Below, in pieces: positions 35,894 through 43,882 of a stretch of 64,000 bases of DNA. Positions within the stretch are counted from its first letter, which is position 1. Each line of letters starts with the position of its first letter. The stretch is from positions 1 through 64,000 of the forward strand of contig NZ_BMUF01000016.1 of NCBI RefSeq assembly GCF_014650055.1, given 5' to 3'. A program made the position numbers and the translations under genes. This DNA is from Streptomyces malachitofuscus. GTDB taxonomy: Bacteria; Actinomycetota; Actinomycetes; Streptomycetales; Streptomycetaceae. The notes under the pieces are model-generated. The model had not been told where the DNA came from. It was given only the letters and a program-made list of their open reading frames with translations, and did not search any database.

Positions 35894-37156
35894 ATGGCCA
35901 ATGGCGTGTGGCACACCGAGTACGGCATTGAGATCAACCTGACGAAACCCGACCTCGGAGTCGACGGCTACCCCGGTCTGCTCCAAGAGATCACGACTAG
36001 CGTCTCTGATCGAAATCCCCAACTGCTGGAGTGCCTTGCACACCACCAGGGAAAGGAATGCGCGTCAGAAGCAGGCGGAAAGTCGCCGTGGATGTTCATC
36101 CGGCGTGCTCGCGTCGGCGGGCGCTTCCCTCTGGTCGCCGCGCACCTGCCGATCACCCACAAGGCGACGCCGGCGGAGAGCGCTCAGCACAAGGCAACGA
36201 AGGAGCGGATCGTCGAGACTGCTTCGCGATGCGGTCTGAACGCCAAATCCGAAGTCCCCGCGGGGAACAGGCGGACCGTCTCCGATGCCCTCGTCATTGG
36301 CCCCGACGGCATCCGTATCGGTTGGGAGATCCAGTACCACCACATCAGTCCCAGCAGCGTCCACCGCAGGTCTCACAACGCCGTACAGCACGAAATCACA
36401 CCCCTGTGGGTGGCGAAGGACCGTACCGCTTCGTTGATCGACCGGGCGCCGTGGGCCCGTGTGGACGACATGCCGTGGAAGGACATAACCGACGGCAAGG
36501 AGATGGTGATCCGCGGTGGATATCGCTACCTCCAGGTCTGGAAGTGCGTGCCCAGCAGCGATCGCCACTGCCCTCTGTCCGAGGGAGCAGGCCACTGCGA
36601 CGGCATTCATGCCGAGTGGTTCCTACCCGCACTGTGCCAGCCGGAGAAGAAGCCAGTCCATATCGAGGATCTCGTTCTCTCCAGCGCGACAGGGGAAAGT
36701 GTCCCCGTCTACGTGCCCAATCGCGGCAGCGGCCGGGCAGGCCGACACATGTGGGTACCGGCGGGCGACTGCGAGCTGTGGCGGGAGTTGGTCGGGGAGA
36801 AGGCGCCGCTTCCCGTCGCGCCGGAACTGGAGGAGGACGACCAGATCACCTTCGCCGACCAGGAGATCGACCGAAAGTGCCGCGCTGGGGAAGAGGGCTG
36901 GTTCGTCAGCGATGCGCGGCCCATCCGCGATCTCGGGCAACCCACCGGGGGTGTCACCCTGCCGCGGATGCCGCTGCAGCGGTCTGTGAAGCCAACGCTG
37001 ATCACGTCCGTCGAGCGGGCTGCCGCCTCGGCCGCGCTGGGATGCCCTCCGTGGGAGTTGGGGCTGTGCGCAGGATGCGGTCAGTTGATGCGTCGGCACG
37101 GACGTAATGCGGCCATGTACTGCGCGGTGTGCCGCGCCGAACTCAACGGCCGATAG
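35894..37156 (+). CDS. CoiA-like nuclease-domain protein
   Basis: 420 residues. The core RTVSDALVIGPDGIRIGWEI followed by QYHHISPSSVHRRSHNAVQ matches the CoiA/competence-protein nuclease motif: an Asp strand, then E-I-Q and a helix starting H-x-x-I/S with R-S-H. This is a PD-(D/E)xK variant. A C-terminal zinc ribbon (CAGC near 397 and CAVC near 412) may bind DNA. ATG at 35894 has only a weak ribosome site (GGACGG). CoiA-domain proteins occur in competence systems and, in actinobacteria, in mobile and defence loci; the latter fits here. Confidence 0.65.
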   Translation: MANGVWHTEYGIEINLTKPDLGVDGYPGLLQEITTSVSDRNPQLLECLAHHQGKECASEAGGKSPWMFIRRARVGGRFPLVAAHLPITHKATPAESAQHKATKERIVETASRCGLNAKSEVPAGNRRTVSDALVIGPDGIRIGWEIQYHHISPSSVHRRSHNAVQHEITPLWVAKDRTASLIDRAPWARVDDMPWKDITDGKEMVIRGGYRYLQVWKCVPSSDRHCPLSEGAGHCDGIHAEWFLPALCQPEKKPVHIEDLVLSSATGESVPVYVPNRGSGRAGRHMWVPAGDCELWRELVGEKAPLPVAPELEEDDQITFADQEIDRKCRAGEEGWFVSDARPIRDLGQPTGGVTLPRMPLQRSVKPTLITSVERAAASAALGCPPWELGLCAGCGQLMRRHGRNAAMYCAVCRAELNGR

Positions 37157-37228
37157 CCGAGAAGCCTTTACTTCAGAAGCGGAGCGAGCGCTTGTGGGGT
37201 GCTAGACCCTGCTCAGTTGCCTGAGCAA

Positions 37229-37507
37229 TCAGCCAGTATTCCCCTCACCGTTCAGGTGCCACATCGCGTACGGGAGCTCGTCCGGGTGCCGAGCCAGCCG
37301 CGCCATCACCCAGGCGGTCTGGGCGTCCATCCCCGGCCCGAACTCGGCCACCAAGCGGCGGGCCTGCAATGTCGTTCGAGGCGCGAGCACCCAGCGCACG
37401 AGCGAGAACTGCACCCGGCCGGTGCCAGCCACCTTTCCCGCTGACCCGGGCTCATTCTCCGGGGACGGGCTGGCGCCGTCCGGTTCCTGCGATGTTGTGT
37501 CGGCCAC
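37229..37507 (-). CDS. Small hypothetical protein
   Basis: 92 residues from GTG at 37507 with no clear ribosome site. The first 30 residues are Pro/Ser/Glu-rich and disordered. The remainder (VRWVLAPRTTLQARRLVAEF, MDAQTAWVMARLARHPDELP) is predicted helical. The frame shows good third-position GC bias. Not recognised. Confidence 0.5.
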   Translation of the reverse strand: MADTTSQEPDGASPSPENEPGSAGKVAGTGRVQFSLVRWVLAPRTTLQARRLVAEFGPGMDAQTAWVMARLARHPDELPYAMWHLNGEGNTG

Positions 37508-37742
37508 GCCGCGAGTGTTGCGGCACAGTCGGATCGCCGGAGTCGATCAACCGTGTAACCACCGGAAAGAGCGGCAGAGGCCGCTGCCGTTGACGTCGAG
37601 GCGGTCGCGTCGTTCACCGTTACCGGGCCCACACCGCCCCGCCCGGCAGTCCAATCCGGCCATGGCCGACTCGCGCCCTTCTGTCGCCGCCTCAGGCTGC
37701 TCAGACTGCCGTAAACGGACCCGTGGGGGAGGGGCTTCGATC

Positions 37743-38444
37743 GTGGCTGGGCGTAGACGGGGTACGGCTGCCCGCAGGAGGCGGGCGGCGCGACTGAAGG
37801 CGGTGGCGGCCGGCGCTGGTCTGGTGTTGCTCCTGCTGGTGGTGTTCTGGTCAGCCGTGTGGCCGTACGCCACGGGCGCGTTGGTCCTCGGCGGCGTCGG
37901 GGCGGCGGGCTGGTGGCTGTGGCGTACGGACCGGCTCGTGCGCGGGCGGGACCGTCTGTGGCGGCAGGAAGAGGCGGTGAAGGCCGGTCACCGGACTCTC
38001 GCCGAGGTGGACGCGATGACCGGCACCGAGTTCGAGGATCTGGTCGCAAGCCTGTGCCGACGGGATGGCTGCACAGAGGTCCGGCGGGTAGGCGGTGCCA
38101 ACGACAACGGCGCCGACGTCGTCGGCCGTCTCCCGGACGGGCGGACCATGGTGATCCAGTGCAAGCGCTATGCGCCGAACAGCACGATCGCGAGTCGCGA
38201 GTTACGCGATCTACTGGGTGCCAAGGTGCACTTCGGGGCCGACCTGGCGGTGTTCGTGACGACCACGCGCTTCAGCCGTCCCTCCGAGCGGTTCGCGGTG
38301 CAGCACGGCATCCTCGCGGTGCACCGCGACCACCTTGGCATATGGAACAACGGGGCCTCCCTGCTGTCCGTGAGCGAGGTGAACGGCAGAGGACAGGGAG
38401 ACTCCCGGCACCGGGCACGCTGGAAGCGCGCGTACGAGAGATGA
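37743..38444 (+). CDS. Membrane-tethered Mrr-like restriction endonuclease
   Basis: 233 residues, GTG start after GGGGGAGGGG. An Arg-rich N-terminus and two membrane helices (about 22-42 and 44-60) are followed by an Mrr_cat domain: MTGTEFEDLVASLCRRDGC, then GANDNGADVVGRL with the catalytic Asp and VIQCKRYA with Q-x-K. It ends with a strand/helix segment typical of the fold. Such membrane-bound Mrr proteins are widespread in Streptomyces; they may cut modified or foreign DNA as it enters the cell. It continues the nuclease-rich stretch. Confidence 0.85.
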   Translation: MAGRRRGTAARRRRAARLKAVAAGAGLVLLLLVVFWSAVWPYATGALVLGGVGAAGWWLWRTDRLVRGRDRLWRQEEAVKAGHRTLAEVDAMTGTEFEDLVASLCRRDGCTEVRRVGGANDNGADVVGRLPDGRTMVIQCKRYAPNSTIASRELRDLLGAKVHFGADLAVFVTTTRFSRPSERFAVQHGILAVHRDHLGIWNNGASLLSVSEVNGRGQGDSRHRARWKRAYER

Positions 38445-38740
38445 CCGGCCGCGCGGGTGCGCGAGGCGGTCATTCAGGGCGTTTCGCAGCGCGGCCTCCA
38501 GTTGTACCGACATCGCCCGTCGAGGGCGGCGCGGTTGCAACAGGCGCGTACGTCAGCCAGGCCGTCATCTACTGCCCTCACATCGCGCCGGCCGTGAGCG
38601 ACGTTCGCCTGGAGTTTTCTCCGGCCGCCACCCGCGGGGAGAACCCGGCTTCTAACAGAGCCACGCCGGTCGTGAGACCCGAGACGCCTGCTCCCACGAT
38701 GACGACCGTCATAAGTCTCTCCCCAGCCCCAGCTCTCTGC
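38445..38740. other. Gap without a gene
   Basis: About 296 bp between convergent genes. Nothing was recognised beyond short GC-rich hairpins. Confidence 0.35.
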
Positions 38741-38977
38741 TCAGCCCCGATGCTCACCGATTGCCCCGCTGGCGATCCCGCTGACCAGCGCGCGCATCAC
38801 CGCCTTCGAGAAGAGCAACGGCTCACGGCTGATGTCCTTGGAGTCGCGCACTGCCGCGTGTCCGCCCAGTTCCGCGACCTCCACGCAGTCGTTCGCACCG
38901 CCGCTGTACGAGCTCTTCCGCCACCGCGCGTGCGCGAGATCGACGTCGTGTGGGGCAGTCGTGCTGGGCGTGCTCAC
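38741..38977 (-). CDS. DUF397 protein
   Basis: 78 residues, GTG start overlapping the XRE gene stop (GTGA). The DUF397 signature is plain: ARWRKSSYSGGANDCVEVAE then VRDSKDISREPLLFS. DUF397 proteins are the partners of XRE/DUF5753 regulators, as here (WhiJ/BldB-type pairs), and act as anti-regulator or co-regulator in development and antibiotic control. The C-terminus is longer than usual by about 15 residues. Confidence 0.9.
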   Translation of the reverse strand: MSTPSTTAPHDVDLAHARWRKSSYSGGANDCVEVAELGGHAAVRDSKDISREPLLFSKAVMRALVSGIASGAIGEHRG

Positions 38978-39855
38978 TCTTCGAGCTCCTTTCTGATGCG
39001 CGCGATGTGGGTGCGAGTTTCCGACGGGTCGAGAGCCGTGCCCCTCAACTGGTCGAAAATATCGGTGTAGTTGTCCACGTCTTCCGTGGACTCGAGATAC
39101 ACGGAGTTCTTGGGATTCTCCAGCCACACTAAGTTTGGCGTGGGGTGCGGGAACGTCAGGATGACGAACGGGCCGTACAGCCCCGGATGCGCGCCGAGCG
39201 AGAACGGCAGGAGCTGCACGGTGACGTTCGGCCGCTCGCTCGCCTCCACCAGCTTTCGCATCTGGTCGCGCATCACCTCAACGGAGCCGACCGTCCTGCG
39301 CAGCACGGCTTCGTCGAGGATCGCCCAGAGTCTGGCGGGGGCCTCACCACCCAGGCGGCTGTTCTGCCGCTCCATGCGGACCCTGACCAGGGACTCGACC
39401 TGCGGCGGGGACAGGTCCTTCCTCATCTGGGAGATCACGGCACGCGCGTAGTCCTCGGTCTGGAGCAGCCCCGGCACGAGCATCGGCTGGTAGCTGGCGA
39501 GGTGCGTCGCGCCGGCCTCCAGCGCGAGGTACCCGTCGTAGCGCGTCGGGGTGAGCACCGTCGAGTACTTCCGCCACCAGGGCTTCTGCTGTTCCTTGTC
39601 CGCCCGTACGAGGTCGAGCACGTCGGCGCGCCGATGCTCGTCGTCGACGCCGTACAGGTCTAGCAGTGCCCGGACGAGGACTGGCGTCGTACCGCGTTCG
39701 CCGTTCTCGATCCGGCTCAGCGACCCCTGGTTGACCTCCAGTTGATCGGCGACCTCGGTGAGGGTGAGCCCGGTCTCGTCACGCAGTTCCTTCAGCCGTG
39801 CCGCGAGCTGTCGCCGGTACACCGACTGCGGGACCAGGCTTCTCTTCAAGGCCAT
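38974..39855 (-). CDS. XRE-family regulator with DUF5753 domain
   Basis: 293 residues. An N-terminal HTH (ARLKELRDETGLTLTEVADQ, NQGSLSRIENGERG, about 18-60) is followed by the DUF5753 sensor domain (YQPMLVPGLLQTEDYARAVI, VTVQLLPFSLGAH). Length is normal. It is paired by four-base overlap with the DUF397 gene. This is a streptomycete-specific regulatory pair linked to development and secondary metabolism. It is divergent from the TPR regulator at 40077. Confidence 0.92.
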   Translation of the reverse strand: MALKRSLVPQSVYRRQLAARLKELRDETGLTLTEVADQLEVNQGSLSRIENGERGTTPVLVRALLDLYGVDDEHRRADVLDLVRADKEQQKPWWRKYSTVLTPTRYDGYLALEAGATHLASYQPMLVPGLLQTEDYARAVISQMRKDLSPPQVESLVRVRMERQNSRLGGEAPARLWAILDEAVLRRTVGSVEVMRDQMRKLVEASERPNVTVQLLPFSLGAHPGLYGPFVILTFPHPTPNLVWLENPKNSVYLESTEDVDNYTDIFDQLRGTALDPSETRTHIARIRKELEE

Positions 39856-40076
39856 GCCGGAAGTCTCTCCGTACCGGCGACACCTCTACAACCCTTACGG
39901 GTCAACTTTACCAGACATATTGCCTAGTTGGTGGTTGCGTCGGCATGCTGTCAGGAGTCGCGGCGCGCCTTGGTACGGGCGTGCGCCGCAGCCGACCGAT
40001 GGGCGAGCAGGCCACGGCCTCGCTACCGGCACGCGCCTTCGCGTCGGTCATGCACGCCGCACCAGGAGGGTGGGCC

Positions 40077-41417
40077 ATGCCACGGACAACGCTGCTTCGG
40101 CAGCTGCTCCAGCAACGGCACCTGACGACGCACGAGGCTTTCGCCGCCCAGTACGAGCGGGCCGCCGCCCGGCTGGCAGAGCTCGACCGAGACCCCCGCC
40201 TGGCCTCCCTCCAGGTCTCTCCACGCCAGTTCGACCGCTGGTACGGCGGAGAGTTGCTGACTCTGCCCCGTCCTGACGCCTGCCGGGTTCTGGAGCACAT
40301 GCTGGGCAGACCCGTGTCCGAGCTGTTCTCCACCGCGTACGACGGCGCCCCCGCGCACGACCGCGACGAGGAGTCGAGCACGGCCCAGCAGGCGACGAGT
40401 GCGCCTCCGACACGCGAGGACGACGAGAGCCCATTGGACATCGTCACCCGGACCCGGCAGCTCACGGCCAGCAACGCCGACGACGCGACGCTCGCTTTCC
40501 TCGATTCCTCCCTGGAGGGCATCGCCAGCCGGTACGAACAGGACGGGCCGTACGTCCTCCGCCCCCAGGCTCGCCAGGTGCGGCAGCTCGCCCACACCCT
40601 CCTCGACGGCCGCCAGCCCCCACGCACGCGCCGGGAGCTCTTCCGCCTCGCCGCCCGCGCCTCCGGCCTGCTCGGCTACATGGCGGTGAACACGGGCGAC
40701 TTCGCGCTCTCGGAGGCGTACTGCACCGAAGCCCGGGATCTCAGCCGTGAGATCGGCGACCTGGACACCGACCTCTGGGCGTGCGGAACCCTCTCCTTCA
40801 GCCTCTACTACGCCGGCCGGTACGACGAGGCGGACGCCTGCGCAGCCGCGGCCGTCGAGCGAGCCCCGCGCCACGCCCAGTCCATCCGCCTGCTCGCCAA
40901 CGGCCGGGCACGGGCCCTTGGCAAGACCGGCGACCGGCGTGCCGTCGAGCAGACCATTGGACAGGCATTCCGCCTCTCCGACCTCCACGACGTACCCGTC
41001 GGGCTGACCTCCTGCATCTCCTTCGAGCCGTACGGACGGGCCAGGACGCTGGCCAACGCCGTCACGTCACACGTCGCGCTGCGCAACACGGCCCAGGTAC
41101 TGCGCGACGCCGAGCACATCGACGATCTGGTGGAGCACTCGACCTCCTCCTGGAGCCGTTCGCTCGTACGCCTCGACGTAGCCACCGCGCTGCTGCAGCA
41201 GCGCACGCCCGACATCGACCACGCGATGGCGCTGGGCCGTGAGGCACTGCGGCTGTGCGGAGACACACCGATCAGCTCCATCTACCAACGCTCCCGCGAC
41301 CTGCACGAACAGACCGGGCCGTGGCGTGATCACCCGGCGGTACGCGATTATGGCGATGAGTTCCGGACCTGGAGCTCGCAGCCAGCGGCCCTGGCCATGG
41401 CGTCATCCGCGTCGTAG
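40077..41417 (+). CDS. Transcriptional regulator-like protein with TPR region
   Basis: 446 residues. The N-terminus (RTTLLRQLLQQRHLTTHEAF, VSPRQFDRWYGGEL) is an XRE-like HTH of the actinobacterial NsdA/BldB-associated type. It is followed by a linker of about 40 residues and a helical repeat domain with TPR character (FALSEAYCTEARDLSREIGD, YYAGRYDEADACAAAAVERA). ATG at 40077 follows GGAGGGTGGGCC; ATG at 40050 is possible. It may sense a peptide or small signal through the TPR domain and is likely linked to secondary metabolism. Confidence 0.8.
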   Translation: MPRTTLLRQLLQQRHLTTHEAFAAQYERAAARLAELDRDPRLASLQVSPRQFDRWYGGELLTLPRPDACRVLEHMLGRPVSELFSTAYDGAPAHDRDEESSTAQQATSAPPTREDDESPLDIVTRTRQLTASNADDATLAFLDSSLEGIASRYEQDGPYVLRPQARQVRQLAHTLLDGRQPPRTRRELFRLAARASGLLGYMAVNTGDFALSEAYCTEARDLSREIGDLDTDLWACGTLSFSLYYAGRYDEADACAAAAVERAPRHAQSIRLLANGRARALGKTGDRRAVEQTIGQAFRLSDLHDVPVGLTSCISFEPYGRARTLANAVTSHVALRNTAQVLRDAEHIDDLVEHSTSSWSRSLVRLDVATALLQQRTPDIDHAMALGREALRLCGDTPISSIYQRSRDLHEQTGPWRDHPAVRDYGDEFRTWSSQPAALAMASSAS

Positions 41418-41472
41418 GCGCCGTGGGTGTCGTCGTACTCCGGGGCAGTGTGAAGCCGAAGGAGTACGTCGG

Positions 41473-42177
41473 GTGCCCCTGCTCAGCGCCGATCCCGCCG
41501 CGTTTCCCGCCGAGCCTCCCGCCGACACGCACGATCCGGCGGTCACCGCCGCCCACGACTGGGCGGCGTTCAGCGCACTCGACGAGATGACCGACCACTG
41601 GGCACGCCCCGGCTGGTCGGACGGCAGCCGGGCGTACTACTGGATGCTGACCTTCCCGGATGATCACCCACTCGCGACTCTCGCTGGGCACTGCCAGGAT
41701 GAGCTGGCGCCCCTCGGCCTCGACCCGGTGCCGGCGGACGGACTGCACATCACCCTCGCCCGAGTCGGAGCGCCCGGCGTCGTCACCACCGGCCAGCTGG
41801 ACAGCCTGACGCGGGACGCCGAGGCGCTGTTGCCCTCCGCGTTCTCCGTACGCGCCATGCCGCTGGCCGGCTCCCGAGGCGCCGTCCGCCTGTCCCTCGG
41901 CCCCTGGGAGCCCCTGCTCCGGCTGCACCACGTGCTGGCCAAGGCAGGGAGCAGCGTCGGTCTGGCCCCGAAGACGCCGACGTCCGCATTCCGGCCGCAC
42001 CTGAGCCTCGCGTACAACAACCGTCGGCGCCCCGCCGCGCCCGTTGTGGAGACGGTCTCAGGGCTTCGCGCTCTACCGGCTGTCGAACTCTCCGTGTCCG
42101 CCGTTCAGTTGGTGGAGCTCCGCCGTGAGGGGCGGACGTACCGCTGGGATGTGCGGAGGAACGTCGCGCTCGGGTAG
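41473..42177 (+). CDS. 2H phosphoesterase (2'-5' RNA ligase family)
   Basis: 234 residues, GTG start behind AAGGAG at eight bases. The two catalytic motifs of the 2H superfamily are present: GLHITLAR (about 99-106) and RPHLSLAY (about 179-186). They make it a cyclic-phosphate hydrolase or RNA-end-processing enzyme. Its 3' end overlaps the convergent ATP-binding gene by about 105 bp, which is unusual for two real genes. Substrate unknown. Confidence 0.85.
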   Translation: MPLLSADPAAFPAEPPADTHDPAVTAAHDWAAFSALDEMTDHWARPGWSDGSRAYYWMLTFPDDHPLATLAGHCQDELAPLGLDPVPADGLHITLARVGAPGVVTTGQLDSLTRDAEALLPSAFSVRAMPLAGSRGAVRLSLGPWEPLLRLHHVLAKAGSSVGLAPKTPTSAFRPHLSLAYNNRRRPAAPVVETVSGLRALPAVELSVSAVQLVELRREGRTYRWDVRRNVALG

Positions 42178-42618
42178 CCCGCTGGCGTCCAGGGCGAGAA
42201 TTACGACCACTTCCTTGCCGATCGTGGTCGGCCGGACGGACCACGCGGAGGCCAACTCGCTGACGAGCAGCAGTCCGAGACCACTGCCCGTCAACTCATT
42301 CACCGACTCCTCCGCAGAGCGTGCCCGGACCCTGGAGACATCCCGTCCCGCGTCATGAACGCGCAGTACCGCCACGTCCCGGTAGACCTCCACACACATG
42401 CAGTCCGGTCCGCCGGCTGTGTGCCTGAGCGCGTTGCCCACGAGCTCCGAGGCGATCAGAACGGCGTCGTCGACCCGCTCCGGCGCGGCACGTCCATCGA
42501 GGAACTCTCGTACGTGTCTCCGCGCGAGGCCCGAAGGCTCGGTGCAATCGGCCAGCTTCACCCAATGACGCCGTACTGGCGTCCGCCTGCAGAGGCGCTC
42601 TTCGTCCACCGCATCCAT
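42073..42618 (-). CDS. HATPase_c_2 ATP-binding protein (anti-sigma-factor-like)
   Basis: 181 residues from ATG at 42618. The GHKL fold is seen in VLIASELVGNALRHT (N-box, near 53-67), VHDAGRDVSRVRARSA (G1) and GSGLGLLLVSELASAW (G2). The protein has no dimerisation or sensor domain. Streptomyces encodes many such RsbW/SpoIIAB-like proteins that phosphorylate anti-anti-sigma partners. The 3' end overlaps the 2H phosphoesterase gene. No sigma factor or anti-anti-sigma gene is adjacent. Confidence 0.88.
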   Translation of the reverse strand: MDAVDEERLCRRTPVRRHWVKLADCTEPSGLARRHVREFLDGRAAPERVDDAVLIASELVGNALRHTAGGPDCMCVEVYRDVAVLRVHDAGRDVSRVRARSAEESVNELTGSGLGLLLVSELASAWSVRPTTIGKEVVVILALDASGLPERDVPPHIPAVRPPLTAELHQLNGGHGEFDSR

Positions 42619-42830
42619 CGCCGCTTCTCGTTTCCGCTTGGCACTGGACCGATCAGCCTCGCTACCCCTGAGCCGCGGCGGTACGCCGCGGCTCCGCCTC
42701 CTCGCGCAACGCCGGACGGCGGACGAACGGCGTGCTGACGGCGTACCGCCGCCGACTGCCCCCGACGAGGCTCTTCGTCGAGGCGCCGGACCCTTGGCGT
42801 CTCGGCTCACCTGGCTGGAGGTAACGCGGA

Positions 42831-43238
42831 ATGAGCGGCAGTGCGAGGCAGACCGCACCACACGAGGTGCCCCCGGGCACGCGCCTGGTGTTGTACGCCT
42901 GTCTGCCCGCGTCACTCGGTGAGGCCGCCGACCACAGCGTGGCCAGCGCACGGCGGTACGTGGCCGATGCCGGCTGGGAGGCGGTCGAGACGTACGTCGA
43001 CCGGGCGGCACCGTTCGAGAGCCGCGCCCTGTGCGACGGCTGGCACAACGCTTTGGCCGCGGTCGAGCAGGGGAAGGCGGCCGGGATCGTCACCCCTCTG
43101 CTCGTGATGCTGGGGCATCTGGAGGAGGACAGGGCGAACCTCGCTGCCTGGCAGGCTCGGACCGGGGCGCTGATCACGACGCCGTGGGCGGTCGTCGACG
43201 CCGCCGGGTCCACGGCCTTACGGCGGTCGGCGGCGTGA
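42831..43238 (+). CDS. Hypothetical protein with resolvase-N-like fold
   Basis: 135 residues, ATG behind GGAGG. The order LVLYACLPASLGEAADHSVA, then GWEAVETYVDRAAP and IVTPLLVMLGHLEED recalls the N-terminal fold of serine recombinases, but the catalytic Ser motif is not apparent. It may therefore be a non-enzymatic derivative. It overlaps the next small gene (TGATG). Such pairs occur near ATP-binding and XRE/DUF397 genes in Streptomyces. Function unknown. Confidence 0.65.
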   Translation: MSGSARQTAPHEVPPGTRLVLYACLPASLGEAADHSVASARRYVADAGWEAVETYVDRAAPFESRALCDGWHNALAAVEQGKAAGIVTPLLVMLGHLEEDRANLAAWQARTGALITTPWAVVDAAGSTALRRSAA

Positions 43239-43414
43239 TGGCCACCAAGCGTCAGGGGGTTCTCCGGCAGCTGCTCGACCAGGTCGGATGGGTGCTGCGG
43301 CATCCGGCGACGTACGTCGGTCGGTTCGGCTTCGGCACCTTCCAGGTGCTGTTCCTGCCCGTCCTGGTGACCGGCACAACGTTGACCACGCTCTACGCGG
43401 GCCAGTTCCGGTAG
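43238..43414 (+). CDS. Small hypothetical protein
   Basis: 58 residues with start overlapping the previous stop (TGATG). The N-terminus is amphipathic (RQGVLRQLLDQVGWVLRHPA), and a hydrophobic C-terminal helix (FQVLFLPVLVTGTTLTTLYA) would insert in the membrane. It lies 186 bp before the lanthipeptide precursor gene. Not recognised. Confidence 0.6.
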   Translation: MATKRQGVLRQLLDQVGWVLRHPATYVGRFGFGTFQVLFLPVLVTGTTLTTLYAGQFR

Positions 43415-43435
43415 CCCCGGCCCGTGTCCTCGACC

Positions 43436-43494
43436 CCCCTCTCCGGATGCTCCGAATCCATGTCCCCCACGGAATCCGGTTTACCGGAGAGGGG
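43436..43494. promoter_or_regulatory. Large inverted repeat before lanthipeptide precursor
   Basis: Perfect 11-base arms CCCCTCTCCGG (43436-43446) and CCGGAGAGGGG (43484-43494). A nested CCGAATCC/GGAATCCGG-like pair lies inside. Position is about 105 bp before the precursor start. It could end the upstream transcript or serve as an operator. Confidence 0.5.
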
Positions 43495-43599
43495 CCGCAC
43501 CCAAGGTGCGAATGCAGAAACCCGGCCCTGCGGCACTCCGTACGCAGGCCGGACAGCACGACGAACCGTTCGGATCCTTCCGACAGAAGAGGAAGTGCG

Positions 43600-43803
43600 A
43601 TGACCGCAACCATGCTCAGCCCGATCACGACGGCCACCACCGGGGCGTCCGTTGCGACGACCGTCCCCGGGGCGCCCGCCGACCCGTTCGACGTCGACCT
43701 GACCATCGTCACGGAGATCGGCGCCGACCTGCTTCCCAAGGCGTGCGGCACCGGTGATGGGTGCGCGGCCTCCTGCGCCTCGTCCTGCGCCAGCGCCGTC
43801 TGA
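43600..43803 (+). CDS. FxLD-type lanthipeptide precursor (LanA)
   Basis: 67 residues, ATG after AGAGGAAG. The leader is Thr/Ala-rich with the recognition motif PFDVDLTIVTEIG (F-x-V-D in place of F-x-L-D). The C-terminal core begins around KACGTGDGC and holds four Cys, one Thr and three Ser, ending CASSCASAV, enough for two to four thioether rings. An Asp in the GTGDG turn is a candidate for the O-methyltransferase at 48118. A strong hairpin follows the stop. Confidence 0.85.
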   Translation: MTATMLSPITTATTGASVATTVPGAPADPFDVDLTIVTEIGADLLPKACGTGDGCAASCASSCASAV

Positions 43804-43817
43804 CGACGGCCCGTGCA

Positions 43818-43849
43818 CGGGGTCGGGGGCGCTGCCGCCCCCGACCCCG
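43818..43849 (+). terminator. Strong hairpin between precursor and dehydratase genes
   Basis: Fourteen perfect base pairs (CGGGGTCGGGGGCG with CGCCCCCGACCCCG) around a four-base loop, 14 bp after the lanA stop. It is the expected partial terminator that keeps precursor mRNA in excess over enzyme mRNA and may protect the lanA transcript. Confidence 0.85.
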
Positions 43850-43882
43850 CTCGTTCACAGCACTGACGGCGGAGGCATGGGG

